DNA of 64,000 nt from Aliamphritea hakodatensis (GCF_024347195.1 NZ_AP025281.1:3348001-3412000), one strand, 5' to 3'. Numbered from the stretch's first letter, positions 8,148-18,200 are shown. Numbers and translations are program-made. Notes: generated by a model not told the origin, from the letters alone.

Positions 8148-8199
8148 CTTCAACTGATACCAAGATGATACTTTTTTTGGAAAACCACTGTGGTATTGT
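8148..8199 (+). promoter_or_regulatory. Shared promoter box 2, upstream of the membrane coiled-coil gene
   Basis: 8148-8176 is identical over 29 nt to box 1. The downstream -10-like element is TGGTATTGT (8191-8199), i.e. an extended -10 (TG-n-TATTGT) placed 18 rather than 13 bp from the box. Distance from box end to the ATG at 8243 is 67 bp, close to the 65 and 60 bp at the other two genes. The position argues for the ATG at 8243 as the true start, since the longer frame from 8084 would place this box inside coding sequence. Confidence 0.55.
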
Positions 8200-8242
8200 A
8201 CCGGCTTTATCATGCACCACTTCTCAGATAAGGACATCCTGC

Positions 8243-9805
8243 ATGGATGATATCATTCAGTCATTCAAAGCCTACATGTACGACCGCATCGCCAGTCCAC
8301 TAGTGGGTAGCCTGATAGCTGCCTGGCTTATCAGCAACTATAAACTAATCCTCATTGCGTTTTCAGGCGGTGCCGACCTGAAAGAAAAACTGGATAACAT
8401 CAGCCTATATTTTTCTGAAATTGAAATACGAATCCTGGATTGGTATACATTCACAATGGACGGCTACCTCTACCATAACTTTGTTGTTCCTGCATACTTT
8501 GTATTTTTATATATCGTTATGTTTCCGTATATTGCTAAACCCGTCTACCAACTGAGTCTAAAAAATAAAAAAAAGCTAAAAGAAGCCAGAGACCTGATTC
8601 AGGAAGAAACTCTTTTAACTCTCGAAGAATCCAGACAATACATCATCACTAACCGGGAGCTACAGGAGAAATATACGAAAGATATGCGGGAAAAAGAGCG
8701 TGAAATCGAAGCCTATATGAAGAAAAATACTGGGCTTCAAGCACTTATTAAACAACACGATATCCAAACCGGCATCTCAAACTCCCCGGATGAAAATATC
8801 ATTCTAGATGCAAACCCTTCCTCCGACCTAAATAATCTAACAGCTGCTAAAATCACTGAAAGGTTGAATGAAAAGCTGGGAAACGTGCTTGATAATTATA
8901 ATGGATCAGACACTTCTCCCGAAGTGTCTGAAAACGATCAAAACTGTGATAATGACAACACCAAACAAGCTCCGGAATCCGCCCAAAACCACGAACATAT
9001 TGCCGCTTCTTACCTCACATCTGAGCCATTACATTCAACTGCCTCCCCTGAACTTGTAGTCTCAAATGTCACACTTAAACCGACAAGCGCTAACCTAACC
9101 CTTGAGCCGGCAACCTCAGATATCCCTCTGGAACCTGTAGTCTCAGATGCTACATTTAAACCGACAAAACTAGCCCTCTCTTCTGTTGAAGTTGACACAA
9201 ATACCTCAATCCAACAGGAAAGTACTAGAGAATCAGACAACACAGCACCTGAAGAGTCCTACCCGATATTATCCATCGCGACGGCCCCTGCACTTAAAAA
9301 CCTGAGTTTCTATACAGAAATCAAAAAGCGGATACAAACATTAGGCAACGTGGAATTTGGACTAAATGACATTTTCAGCTTTCAGGATATCGGCCTTACT
9401 GATCCTATCGAAATCATTCAAGTTGAAACATTATTTAATACCGCAGTTAAAAACAGAGAATTTAAAGACGTACATGCCATAGATTTAGAGCTTTCGTATC
9501 ATTATTTTAAAGTTTCAGACATTGAAACTATATCTAGTAATCCAGCAGCTAACTTCTGGTCAATTAAAGCATTACTCATTTTATTTAATGCCCCTGATAA
9601 CATTGCCACTTTAAACTCATTTAAAGCCCTCCCTACCACTCCACAAAACATTGAAAAAATCATCATGGCACTACTCGGCAATAAGCTTATTATTAAGAGC
9701 AATCAACCAAATATCATTCAATTATCCATGAAAGGGAAGTCATACATTGTTCACAATAACCTGCAAGATTTTTCTAAGCACCTTCCCAGTTTAAAGAAAA
9801 GATAA
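8243..9805 (+). CDS. Membrane-anchored coiled-coil protein with C-terminal helical domain, unknown function
   Basis: 520 aa from ATG 8243, preceded by AAGGA; the frame remains open to 8084 but that part lacks an RBS and contains the promoter box. The N-terminus FKAYMYDRIASPLVGSLIAA carries a YDR-SPL-GS pattern seen at the start of many uncharacterised membrane proteins. Two transmembrane helices are likely (~22-40 and ~80-105). A charged coiled coil follows (~110-175). Next comes a long Ser/Thr/Pro/Glu-rich linker with a 27-aa duplication (~255-320), then a folded C-terminal domain (~350-520) that may be winged-helix-like (IIMALLGNKLIIKSNQ). Domain order resembles membrane sensors or pore-type effectors; no specific function can be named. 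Shares its promoter box with the two preceding genes. Confidence 0.7.
   Translation: MDDIIQSFKAYMYDRIASPLVGSLIAAWLISNYKLILIAFSGGADLKEKLDNISLYFSEIEIRILDWYTFTMDGYLYHNFVVPAYFVFLYIVMFPYIAKPVYQLSLKNKKKLKEARDLIQEETLLTLEESRQYIITNRELQEKYTKDMREKEREIEAYMKKNTGLQALIKQHDIQTGISNSPDENIILDANPSSDLNNLTAAKITERLNEKLGNVLDNYNGSDTSPEVSENDQNCDNDNTKQAPESAQNHEHIAASYLTSEPLHSTASPELVVSNVTLKPTSANLTLEPATSDIPLEPVVSDATFKPTKLALSSVEVDTNTSIQQESTRESDNTAPEESYPILSIATAPALKNLSFYTEIKKRIQTLGNVEFGLNDIFSFQDIGLTDPIEIIQVETLFNTAVKNREFKDVHAIDLELSYHYFKVSDIETISSNPAANFWSIKALLILFNAPDNIATLNSFKALPTTPQNIEKIIMALLGNKLIIKSNQPNIIQLSMKGKSYIVHNNLQDFSKHLPSLKKR
9056..9167 (+). repeat. Internal 81-bp-spaced duplication in the linker of the membrane protein
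   Basis: 9056-9086 and 9137-9167 are near-identical (GTAGTCTCA at the start and TTAAACCGACAA at the end). They encode the duplicated V-S-[ND]-[VA]-T-[LF]-KPT segments. This is an in-frame 27-codon duplication in a disordered linker. Confidence 0.6.
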
Positions 9806-9837
9806 CAACAATAAACAAAGCGATCACGAGCGATCAT

Positions 9838-9894
9838 GGGGGTCAAGTCTTGTCTTTTTCCTAATTCGATGTAAGTAAGCCAAGACCTGATCCT
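9838..9894. repeat. Short interspersed repeat, copy B
   Basis: GGGTCAAGTCTTG faces CAAGACCTGATCC as an imperfect inverted repeat. The segment before the right arm, ATGTAAGTAAG, matches the ATATAAGTAAGC of copy D. It lies between two convergent genes and could double as a terminator. Confidence 0.6.
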
Positions 9895-9903
9895 GCTTTC
9901 CTT

Positions 9904-10320
9904 TTATTTTTCCTGTCTTTCATCAAAGAAAGGAAGTGTACCCACTTCAGAATACCAATCAGCTTTAGACTTCCAGAAGATATTGCGTTCGGGTGAAACT
10001 GCTGGGGTATCATCTAAGGTTCCAGCTGGAACAAGAACACTTTCCCCGGTGCGATTAAGCGAGGGTAATTTAGAGCCACACATCGAACAAAACGAATTGC
10101 TAAAACGCTCTGCGGCGGGATCCTCCCAACGATTTACCAGTTCCTCTCCCCGTGTCCAAGTGAACTGTTCCCGATCCAGTCGAATATTGGCTGCATGCGC
10201 TGCTCCAGATGTTTTCCGACATCTACTGCAATGGCAGTATTGGAAAAACTGAAAAGGCGGTGTGATCTCATATGCGACACTCCCGCAAGCACATGTACCA
10301 CAAAGTTTATTATCATTCAT
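9904..10320 (-). CDS. GFA-family zinc-binding protein (glutathione-dependent formaldehyde-activating enzyme-like)
   Basis: 138 aa. Carries the CENP-V/GFA zinc motifs in order: GTCACGSVAYE (~9-19), the CHCSRCRKTSG segment (~34-44) and CSMCGSKLP (~78-86). Proline-flanked C-terminal FDE is also typical. Family members bind one or two zinc ions and have been linked to S-hydroxymethyl-glutathione formation from formaldehyde, although most are not biochemically tested. It lies on the minus strand between two short interspersed repeats (B and C), facing the coiled-coil gene. GC content is higher than in the neighbouring island genes, so it may have a separate history. The family call is firm, the substrate is not. 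Confidence 0.85.
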   Translation of the reverse strand: MNDNKLCGTCACGSVAYEITPPFQFFQYCHCSRCRKTSGAAHAANIRLDREQFTWTRGEELVNRWEDPAAERFSNSFCSMCGSKLPSLNRTGESVLVPAGTLDDTPAVSPERNIFWKSKADWYSEVGTLPFFDERQEK

Positions 10321-10380
10321 TTAGCTATTCCCAATTTATCAGTTGGTGCAATTTTTGAATGCAGCCTGATATTTCTTCAT

Positions 10381-10440
10381 GGTTAGGTCTTTGCTAACTC
10401 AATATAAGCAATAGCAAAAGGCAAGACCTAACCCCGTTAT
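10381..10440. repeat. Short interspersed repeat, copy C
   Basis: GGTTAGGTCTTTGC faces GGCAAGACCTAACCCCG as an inverted repeat. The middle (AATATAAGCAATAGCAAAAG) is almost the same as in copy D. Confidence 0.65.
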
Positions 10441-10528
10441 CTCTTGACCCTGCTATGTATTTTTACATCTAGCAAAAAATCCTTTTTTAATTTTAAAAAA
10501 GATTTTCCATAGCCCCTAATAGTTAAAT

Positions 10529-10556
10529 TTGATATTATCGAAAAACAAACTAATTT
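10529..10556 (+). promoter_or_regulatory. Candidate promoter of the exported helical protein
   Basis: TTGATA (10529-10534), 16-bp spacer, TAATTT (10551-10556), in a strongly AT-rich stretch about 28 bp before the start. Weak -10; AT-richness makes chance matches likely. Confidence 0.3.
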
Positions 10557-10583
10557 TCTAGATAATAAAGGATGATTATCTAC

Positions 10584-11522
10584 ATGTTTATAAAAAGAAA
10601 TTTATGTCTATTTACTATCCAACTAGCAATGACATTTATATCTCCATTATCTTCAGCAGATCAGTCAGATAAAAAAATCGGCTCTCTTTTATACCAATAT
10701 CAAGAGTACAAGCTAGCGGCTGACACGCTTAAGAACTCCACTAACAAATTTGATCAACAACGATATATAAGTTTACTTTTATCTGGAAGACTTGGAGAAG
10801 TTAAGATTAAAGAAGCACGTGCTTTTTTTGAGAAATCTGACTTAAAAAACCAATATTCATCAAATTATTTTAATGCTTTAATAACTTACTTTGAAACAAA
10901 AAACACTAGCCTGTTAGATAATTTACCAAAAGCAATTTCACTAACTCGAATTGGAACATTTCTTGTAGCAAAACATCATATTAATAATTTAAGATATGAT
11001 GATGCCTATAAAGAACTACAAAATAAAAATGATTGGACTATTTGGGAAATAGACTTCTTAAAAGCGCAATTAATTCTAGAAAAGAAAGTGCAAGATAAAT
11101 ATCACCATTCTGATTCTGGTATAACTTATTTAGTCAGCGCTTATATTATAAATAGTGGCCATCAATTCGACATTCCCTCTGACGCACCTACCCTTTTTCT
11201 GATGGAAATCCTGCAAGATGGTAAAACAATGCCTAAAGATAATATCACAGCAATGGCTATAGCACTGGCTTCACCAGCAAAATCACAAAAAGTAATAAAT
11301 AGATTCAATAAAATATTATTAGATTCTACTTTATCAGATGTAGTAGAATCAAAAGCTGTAGCAATGGATATAATTAATCAAAGAAAAAATTATTTTACTA
11401 AATATGAAAACTTCTTACAACCATATTTATTAGATAAAATATATAGAATACAAGAAGGTCAAAAAAAAGGATTACCTATATCATATGATGCTTATGATAC
11501 AAATAAGATAATTCATCAATAA
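10584..11522 (+). CDS. Hypothetical exported helical-repeat protein
   Basis: 312 aa from ATG 10584, with AAGGA about 11 nt upstream; the ATG at 10572 overlaps that RBS and is less likely. A signal peptide is plausible: Lys/Arg after the start, hydrophobic LCLFTIQLAMTFISPL, then cleavage near SSA-DQ. The mature part is helical, with alternating aromatic and leucine positions reminiscent of TPR/Sel1-type repeats (YQEYKLAADTLK, YDDAYKELQNK), but no family is recognised. It is AT-rich (around 30% GC by eye), with lysine/isoleucine/asparagine bias, unlike the backbone and like the SEFIR gene. It sits between repeat copies C and D. Probably horizontally acquired and periplasmic or secreted. Confidence 0.65.
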   Translation: MFIKRNLCLFTIQLAMTFISPLSSADQSDKKIGSLLYQYQEYKLAADTLKNSTNKFDQQRYISLLLSGRLGEVKIKEARAFFEKSDLKNQYSSNYFNALITYFETKNTSLLDNLPKAISLTRIGTFLVAKHHINNLRYDDAYKELQNKNDWTIWEIDFLKAQLILEKKVQDKYHHSDSGITYLVSAYIINSGHQFDIPSDAPTLFLMEILQDGKTMPKDNITAMAIALASPAKSQKVINRFNKILLDSTLSDVVESKAVAMDIINQRKNYFTKYENFLQPYLLDKIYRIQEGQKKGLPISYDAYDTNKIIHQ

Positions 11523-11583
11523 ACCATATTATTTTTAACAATAGTTTTCCAGAACTCAACTACGAATCGGAGTCGACAGGCTT

Positions 11584-11797
11584 GGGGCTTATTTCTTGCC
11601 TAACTCTATATAAGTAAGCAATAGCAAAAGGCAAGGCCTGACCCCGTTGTTTCGTGACCCCGTTGTTTCGATGAAACAACATCCGCCGATGAAAAGACAG
11701 GTGCGGTCTAATAACAACTTTAAAACAGACGGATGGTGTACAAAACATCAGGAACTTACTCACCCTGTTGACCGGAAACGGCTAATGGGTGACCCCT
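11584..11797. repeat. Short interspersed repeat, copy D, with tandem 16-mer
   Basis: Carries TTGCCTAACTC...ATAAGTAAGCAATAGC and GGCAAGGCCTGACCCCG like copies B and C. Next is a tandem duplication TGACCCCGTTGTTTCG x2 (11639-11654 and 11655-11670). About 100 bp further on it has TGACCGGAAACGG-CTAATGGG (11769-), matching copy A. It forms the right border of the AT-rich island. No gene is supported in 11523-11809. Confidence 0.6.
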
Positions 11798-11809
11798 ATA
11801 TGCTGTGCA

Positions 11810-12256
11810 TTACTTGTAGTTTGCTTCACGATCAGCAATGCATTTTTCCCAATCTTTTTGGGGAATATAATGCTCTTGGGCCTCCTCCCAACTCAAATCA
11901 CTAACTCCTTTCATAAACAAACCTGGCCACGAATCTGCCTGAGGGATATAAGCGAAATCCATCTTAAATCTGCCTTCTTCAGTCAAGCTAGCCTTGAAGT
12001 GTGACCAAGGCTGCCGTTCATAAGGTGGAAGCTCTTGCAATTTAACTACAAGTTGATACACATCGGCACAAAAATCATCAGGATAATTTTCAAAATCAAA
12101 TTGTCCCAAGGATCCATCATGATTTACCCATTCAGGTCCTATCTGATGCGTATCTGAATAAACCATACCTATGCAATAAATTAGCTGTGCGTTATCAGGC
12201 ATAAGCGACCAAAGTGCTTTCCCTATCTCTTGATATATCTTTTGATCTTCTGTCAT
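11810..12256 (-). CDS. cdiI: CDI immunity protein, YezG family
   Basis: 148-aa acidic cytoplasmic protein. It begins immediately after the cdiA stop (TAA|ATG, no gap), the usual position of cdiI. The order IYQEIGKALWSLMP at the N-terminus, the LVVKLQELPP...QPWSHFKASL segment and GRFKMDFAYIP near residue 100 match the YezG (DUF600) family, which supplies immunity to YeeF-type toxins. That pairing agrees with the nuclease domain at the CdiA C-terminus. It should bind and block the toxin in sibling cells. The end lies just inside repeat copy D. Confidence in the immunity role is high because of position plus family. Confidence 0.85.
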   Translation of the reverse strand: MTEDQKIYQEIGKALWSLMPDNAQLIYCIGMVYSDTHQIGPEWVNHDGSLGQFDFENYPDDFCADVYQLVVKLQELPPYERQPWSHFKASLTEEGRFKMDFAYIPQADSWPGLFMKGVSDLSWEEAQEHYIPQKDWEKCIADREANYK

Positions 12257-15200
12257 TTACTGACCTGTAGGAGTATTTTGTAAAACTTTGGGCGGTTGAG
12301 TTACACCGTTAATAGAGTATCTAACCGAAAAACTATCTGGTCGCGCACTATCGCCACTATAGGAAGGTTTAATATTAACCTTAACAGAACCACCGCCTTC
12401 TAAAACGCCTTTCCATTGTTGCTCCAACTTATACCATTCTCCGCCAGAGCCATTCAACTTTCCATCCATGGGAACTAGATTAACCCTTTCTCCTGGACCA
12501 CCAAACATAGACGCGATCAAGTGACCGCCACAGTCATTAGGACCGCGACACTCACCACCAGAAATCCTCTGTTGATAGCGATTTCTATCCCAAGCGCCTA
12601 ACTGCAAATCAGCTTCAACAGTGTCAACCCGCCCATTTGGATCAGTTTTATAGCTGTAACCATTGTCAAATTCATACTTAGTGTTGGGCTCAGGGTTATT
12701 GGCTATTTTATTCCAGTCACCTTTTGTGCCTCGTTCAAGATTAATTGTTGGCGTAGAGTCTATGCCGCTTCCATTGCCGAGATTTATATCACCGGTATTA
12801 CTTCCTGCAGTATTGGTATTAGGATTTGACGGATTTGTATTTTGCAGATCACTGTCTAGCCCGTTACTCTCAGGACCTTTACCGATTTTCCTTACACTAC
12901 TAACTCCGGCTTCTAATAGATTAGGCAGAGAGCGAACTGCCAAGACTAAGCCAGCAACCTCTCCAGTCTCTTGAGCTGACCGGTAAACTGCTTTTACTTC
13001 AGGGTCTTTAATTCGTGAAGCATCGACATAACTGATCGTAAGCCCGTCTAAAAAAGCCAGACCCTGAACACAGGTAGCCCCTTCACACTGGTTCACAACG
13101 CCAACAGCAACTTTTTGTCCACTTTCCAATGTGTACTTCGGCAATTGCCGATAGGCCATATTGATAAGCTGCTTTTTCCCTTCGACACCTAAGTTCTGAT
13201 CATCATACGATCCAAGCGCTACCAGCATTCTGCCTGTTGCTGCTGAACAGTCAGAACTTGTTTGATCAGCACATGCCTGAGTAAACTCGACATCGGTTAA
13301 CTTATCCAACGCATCAATTGCTGCCAGTTCTTCATTGATCGACTGACACTCAGCTCCCTGACAATTTGCTAACTGCTCGAATAGTTCATCTTTCCGCTCA
13401 GCCTGCTGATGACTCAGATAATTATTCACCGTCTGGTTAACGCTGTCGGCCGCACCAATGGCACCGCCGCCCACAGCGCCTACACTGCCGGCCACCAGGG
13501 TTAAAATACGCTCCCGGCTTTCGGTATCTAAGCCGTCGATGCCCTGCAGCTTGTTGCTTAACTCAGGAATGGTATAGGCGGTTGCCAGTGCCGTGGCGGC
13601 ACCGCGCAGGTCGCCGGTTAACGCACCGGTAATGGTATGCAGGGCAACCCGGAAGGTGCCGGTTTCATCCCAGTCATCGTTAATGGCCTGAACCTGATCC
13701 CGCAGGGCCTGAGCCTGTTCCGGATCAGTTTCCTGTAGTTTTTCCGCCAGTTTTTTAAGCGCCTCTGCCGCCTGAACCTGCTGCTCTGCATAGTTCCCTA
13801 CAACGGTCGCAATGCCACCAGCCAGCAGTTCCTCGGTGATGGTGACATCGAAGTTGCCCTGCTGACGCCGGATATCAACCAGTGATTTACCGGTGTTTGT
13901 CACGTCGCGGTTTAAGCGTTCGGTGCTGTCGGTGCCGTTGTCCTGATCATCACGGATGGTGATGTCGCCACTTCCCAGCGTGGCCAGCGTTTTGGTTTTT
14001 CGGTAGCCCGAGGTGTTTTCATACTCAACGCCGCCACTGTCGAAGGCGGTGTCGCCTTTTTCGGTGACATTGCCGTCTTTACCGGTGTTGCTCTCTGTCG
14101 CTACGTTCACGCCGGCAGTGATGCCTGCACTGCGTTGTGTGCTGTAGCTTCGGTTGGTCAGGTCTTCAAACCCAAAGCTCTGGGTGTTTAATTCCAGGTT
14201 GCCGGTATCGGCACCCTTTTCGTCAGTGGCGGCAATCACTGCGCCGTTTAACTGGGTATGGCCGGCAACGTCCACATTCACTTCGCCGCCGGTCAGGGAT
14301 GATTCTACGGTTTGCCTGTTGGTGAACCGGCCGGAACCGGCATTTAAGCCGCCATTGGCGGCACTCAGTGAGCCTGTGGCATCACCGCCAAGGTATTTGC
14401 CCGGCTCGCTGGCGGTATCTGCCACTCTGTCGGCGAATTCCCCGGCGCTTTGTGCATAGCCTTCGCTCCCGGCTGTGCCACCGGTGCTGAAGCCGGCCTC
14501 GATGCCTAAGGATTTATTACTGCCTGAATTGCGGTTTTGCCTGGATTCAACCTGCAGGTCGCCGCCAACATCTACGTCTAAGACTTCATTGCCGCGGATA
14601 TTGGCACCCTTGATGTTTGTATCTCCCCGGCTGTTGAGGGTGACCTGATCAGCGGTAATGGTGCTGTTTTCATAGGTGGTGCTTTTCTGATCGTCTTTAC
14701 TGCGTGAATAACTGCCGCTGACCGCAACCCCGCCAGTTGCTGCACCGTGAAGGGTTTGCGAGATACTGGTGCTGAAAGATTCTTTACTGTTGTGCGCCCG
14801 ACTGGTTGACTGGCTCGCCTCTGCATTGAGCTCGCCGGTGTTGATGGTAATGGTGTCGTTCGCGGCCAGATGGCTGCCGCGGATGGTGGTTTTGCTTTGC
14901 CCCTCTTCCGTCGACAGGCCGGTATTGATGGTGATGTTATCGCCGCTGAGGGTGCTGGCATTGGCCGTGCTTGTTTGCCGGTTACGCTCGCTTTTAGAGC
15001 CTTCTATATCCAACTGGAGACCGGCATCAAATCCCCATGTCACACGGCTGCGTGAGGCCGCATCGACCTGATACGCCAACGCGGTACCCTTGGTAGCCAC
15101 ATCCACGGAGGCCAGCGCAATGCCGGCGATGTACCAGTCTTTATCGGATTCCAGATCTTCGCTCAGGTCACGTACTTCAATGAGGTCATCGTATGAAACC

Positions 15201-18200
15201 CCCGGCACTTTATTGACGTAGTCCTGCTCTAACCCGGCCAGTTCTGCCTTTATGCGTGTGCGGTCTTTTTTGTACTGGCGGTAATCGCGTTTCGCCTGCT
15301 GTAACTTTTCTTTTGCCTTCTTCAGTGACTGCAGCGCTTTGACGATTTCGACCGATTTATGCTCAACAACCGCACTGACTTCGGCAATGGCGTGTACTTC
15401 CTGCCTGATGCTTGCCAGTGAATCCACGCTTTCATTGATGGTGATGTCGCCGTCACGCGCGGTGAGGTTTACATCGCCGGTTGCATCCGGTTCGCCCTGC
15501 CTTTCAACACCTGCGGCTAGATCACTGCCGGTGACCGTAATACTTTCGGCGCTGTCCAGATTAATGTTGCCGCCGGCCGTCAGGGTGCTGGCTTTCTGGC
15601 TAAGGTTTTTACCTTCGGTATCCACCTGATCGTAGGTGGCCTTTGCCAGCGACAGTTTCAGCTTGCCGTCGTCAACGGTGATGAGCTTGTGAGGCTCAGC
15701 CAGATTTTTGAGTGCATCAACAAAGCTGACGGTGATTTTTTTCGATTCAGAGGTGGACTGACCGGTTTCAACGGCGGAAAGGACTTCAACAGAGCCGACA
15801 TCGGTGTTCACAGTGATATTGCCGTCGGCATTTATCTGCGAGCCGATGACGGTGGCACTGCCGGCATCGATGTCGACATCGCCGCGGGCGTCCAGCGTGG
15901 CGCTTTTAGCTGTATTAGTAACCTTGGTGGATTTCTCACTTTCCAGGCTGTAAAAACTGCCCCCGGTTAAGAAGCCGCCGGACACATCCCATTCTTGCGA
16001 TTCGCTGCTTTCGTTCGCTGCCGTGATCAGTACGTTATCTGCCGCTTCGAGGTTAAGGTCTGCAGCGGATTCAAGGTCACTGGCGATGATGGTTACATCC
16101 GCGCCTGAGAGCAGGCTCAGGTCGTCCTGCCGGGTGGCCAGACGGTTCTGGCTGAGCAGTTCCCGGCGCTTAACGGAGCCGGATGATGAGCGGGTCAGGC
16201 CGAGGAGGCCCGACTTTTTGGTGGTTCTTTTCTCGTAGTCGATATTCTTGCGGGAGGTAAGCTCGATGCCCTCATCGGCATTAATGACCAGTTGGTCCTG
16301 CGCATTCAGATGGCTGCTGCTGACTGTTGTTTTACCGCTGTCGAGGCGGATGATTTCTCCCTCATCATTACGCTCGCTGTTGATCAGTATGTCGGCCCCG
16401 GCGTTCAGTTCAGTGCCTATGTGATCCAGTGAGTACTTTTCGCGGGTCGATACTTTTTTGCGGCCGAAGCTCTTCTTCGATTTGGAGTATGCGTACTGGT
16501 ACCGCTCGCTGGCGGCGGAGGAGATCTCCAGATCTTCCCCGGCGGCGACCTCTATCGTGCCCTGTGCATTGACTTTGGCCGCCTGTAAGCGGGTATCTGC
16601 ACCGGATTTCAGGCTGACATTGCCGGCATCCAGCGTGGTACTGACAACCGTGGTTGAGTCGCCTTTATACAGGTGGTTTGTATATTTGCTCTCTTGTTTG
16701 CTCTTGTTGAACGCATTGGTAACGGTGAGGTCGTTTTCAGCGGTAACCGCTAAGTCGCCCCCGCTCTGTTGCGCTAAGGCGGTCAGCTCAACATTGGTTG
16801 CGTTGAGGGTTGTGTCTCCGGTGCTTGTCAGGGTGCTGCGGGTATTGCCGCTCTGGCTGGACACCCGGGAGCCATCCCTGCCTACCCGGGCTTGTATTTC
16901 CCGGCCGGTTTTAACGGTATTAAACGTGATATCGCCAGTGGCGCGGAGATCCAGATCACCCTGCGCCTGAATGGTTGCGCCCTGATTAAGGATGTCACGC
17001 CCGGCATTCAGTGAGAGGTTTCCACCGGTGCTGGTGATCTTGCCGCGCTGGCTGATGGCGGTGCTTTGTTCTTTATAGCTGCCGGTGCTGTTGGCCGATT
17101 CAAAACGGCGCTCAACAGAGAGGGTTTCATTGTTAATGTCCCGGCCTGCAGATAAATCGACACGCTTACCGGTAACTGTTCCGCCCCGGTTGATGATATC
17201 GGTATCGGCAATAAGGCTAAGGCGCTCATCCGCAACTATCGAGCCGCCCTGGTTCTGCAGTGAGGTAACCTTCAGATCCACAGTGTTCGCTGTAATCAGG
17301 GCACCGCCGGTTGCCAGGTTCTGCGCAACTGTCGCCGGGGCGAGATACACATTCGGCACCAGAGCAGCAACCACTTCGCCGTTTGGCAGTGTTACCTGTT
17401 CTTCTTCAAGCCAGATGATGTCGCTGGTTAAGCGGGCCATCTGCTCTGCGGTTAAGGCAATTCCCGGCCTCAGGTTGTATTCAGTGGCGTAGTTAACACC
17501 TTCCTGCATTAAGGCCTGAAACATGGCGTCATCGGTCGGGTGTTCCCCGACAAAGCGCTTGCCGGTGAGGTTAACCAGCTGTTCGCGCAGCCGCTGCTGC
17601 TCATAGAAGCCGTCGCCTAAGCGTTTTTGGGTAACGCCGGGATCAAGCGCCACCCGGCTTAAGATGTAATCAGAGGAAAGCCACTGCTTTTTATCCGTAA
17701 AGCGCGGATCGGTTTCAATGACGTAGCCGGCAGGGGCTGTTGCGTCATAGGTAAACAGGCTGCTGTTTAGCGTTAACGGAGCCAGTGTCGGTGCTGTGTT
17801 TAAGGGGGCTAATGCCTGACCGGGTGCAGGCGCTTCGCCTACGATAATGACGCGGTCAGTCGGGTTAGCGACTCCGGCCCCCAGATCCTCATTGTTTACC
17901 TTTATGTCGGTTGTCGTTAACTTGCCGCCGCTACTGATAACAGACTTAATACTGTCGGCTTTTACAGTGCGTTCAGGGTTCACCCAGGCTTCTTTGGTGC
18001 CGTCAAAGGCCGTCGTCGTATTGTTAAAGGTATGTTGCTCAAAAAGGCTTTTTGCATGATTGGTCAGTTCAGCATCACTGCCGACACCGGTTATTGTTAA
18101 ATCTCCTCTGGCGGAAAGGATTGAGAACTTATTATCCAGGCTCTTACCGATCGCTGCTGTCAGTTTGCCTCCGGCAACAACCAAGGCCTTAGCGCCTTGC

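Noticed and set aside
8084..8242. Longer start (573 aa) for the membrane coiled-coil protein
   Set aside because: The extension contains the shared promoter box and lacks an RBS, whereas ATG 8243 has AAGGA and fits the box-to-start spacing.
11647..11904. 85-aa plus-strand ORF with several cysteines next to cdiI
   Set aside because: Lies in repeat copy D and antisense to the cdiI end; no RBS.
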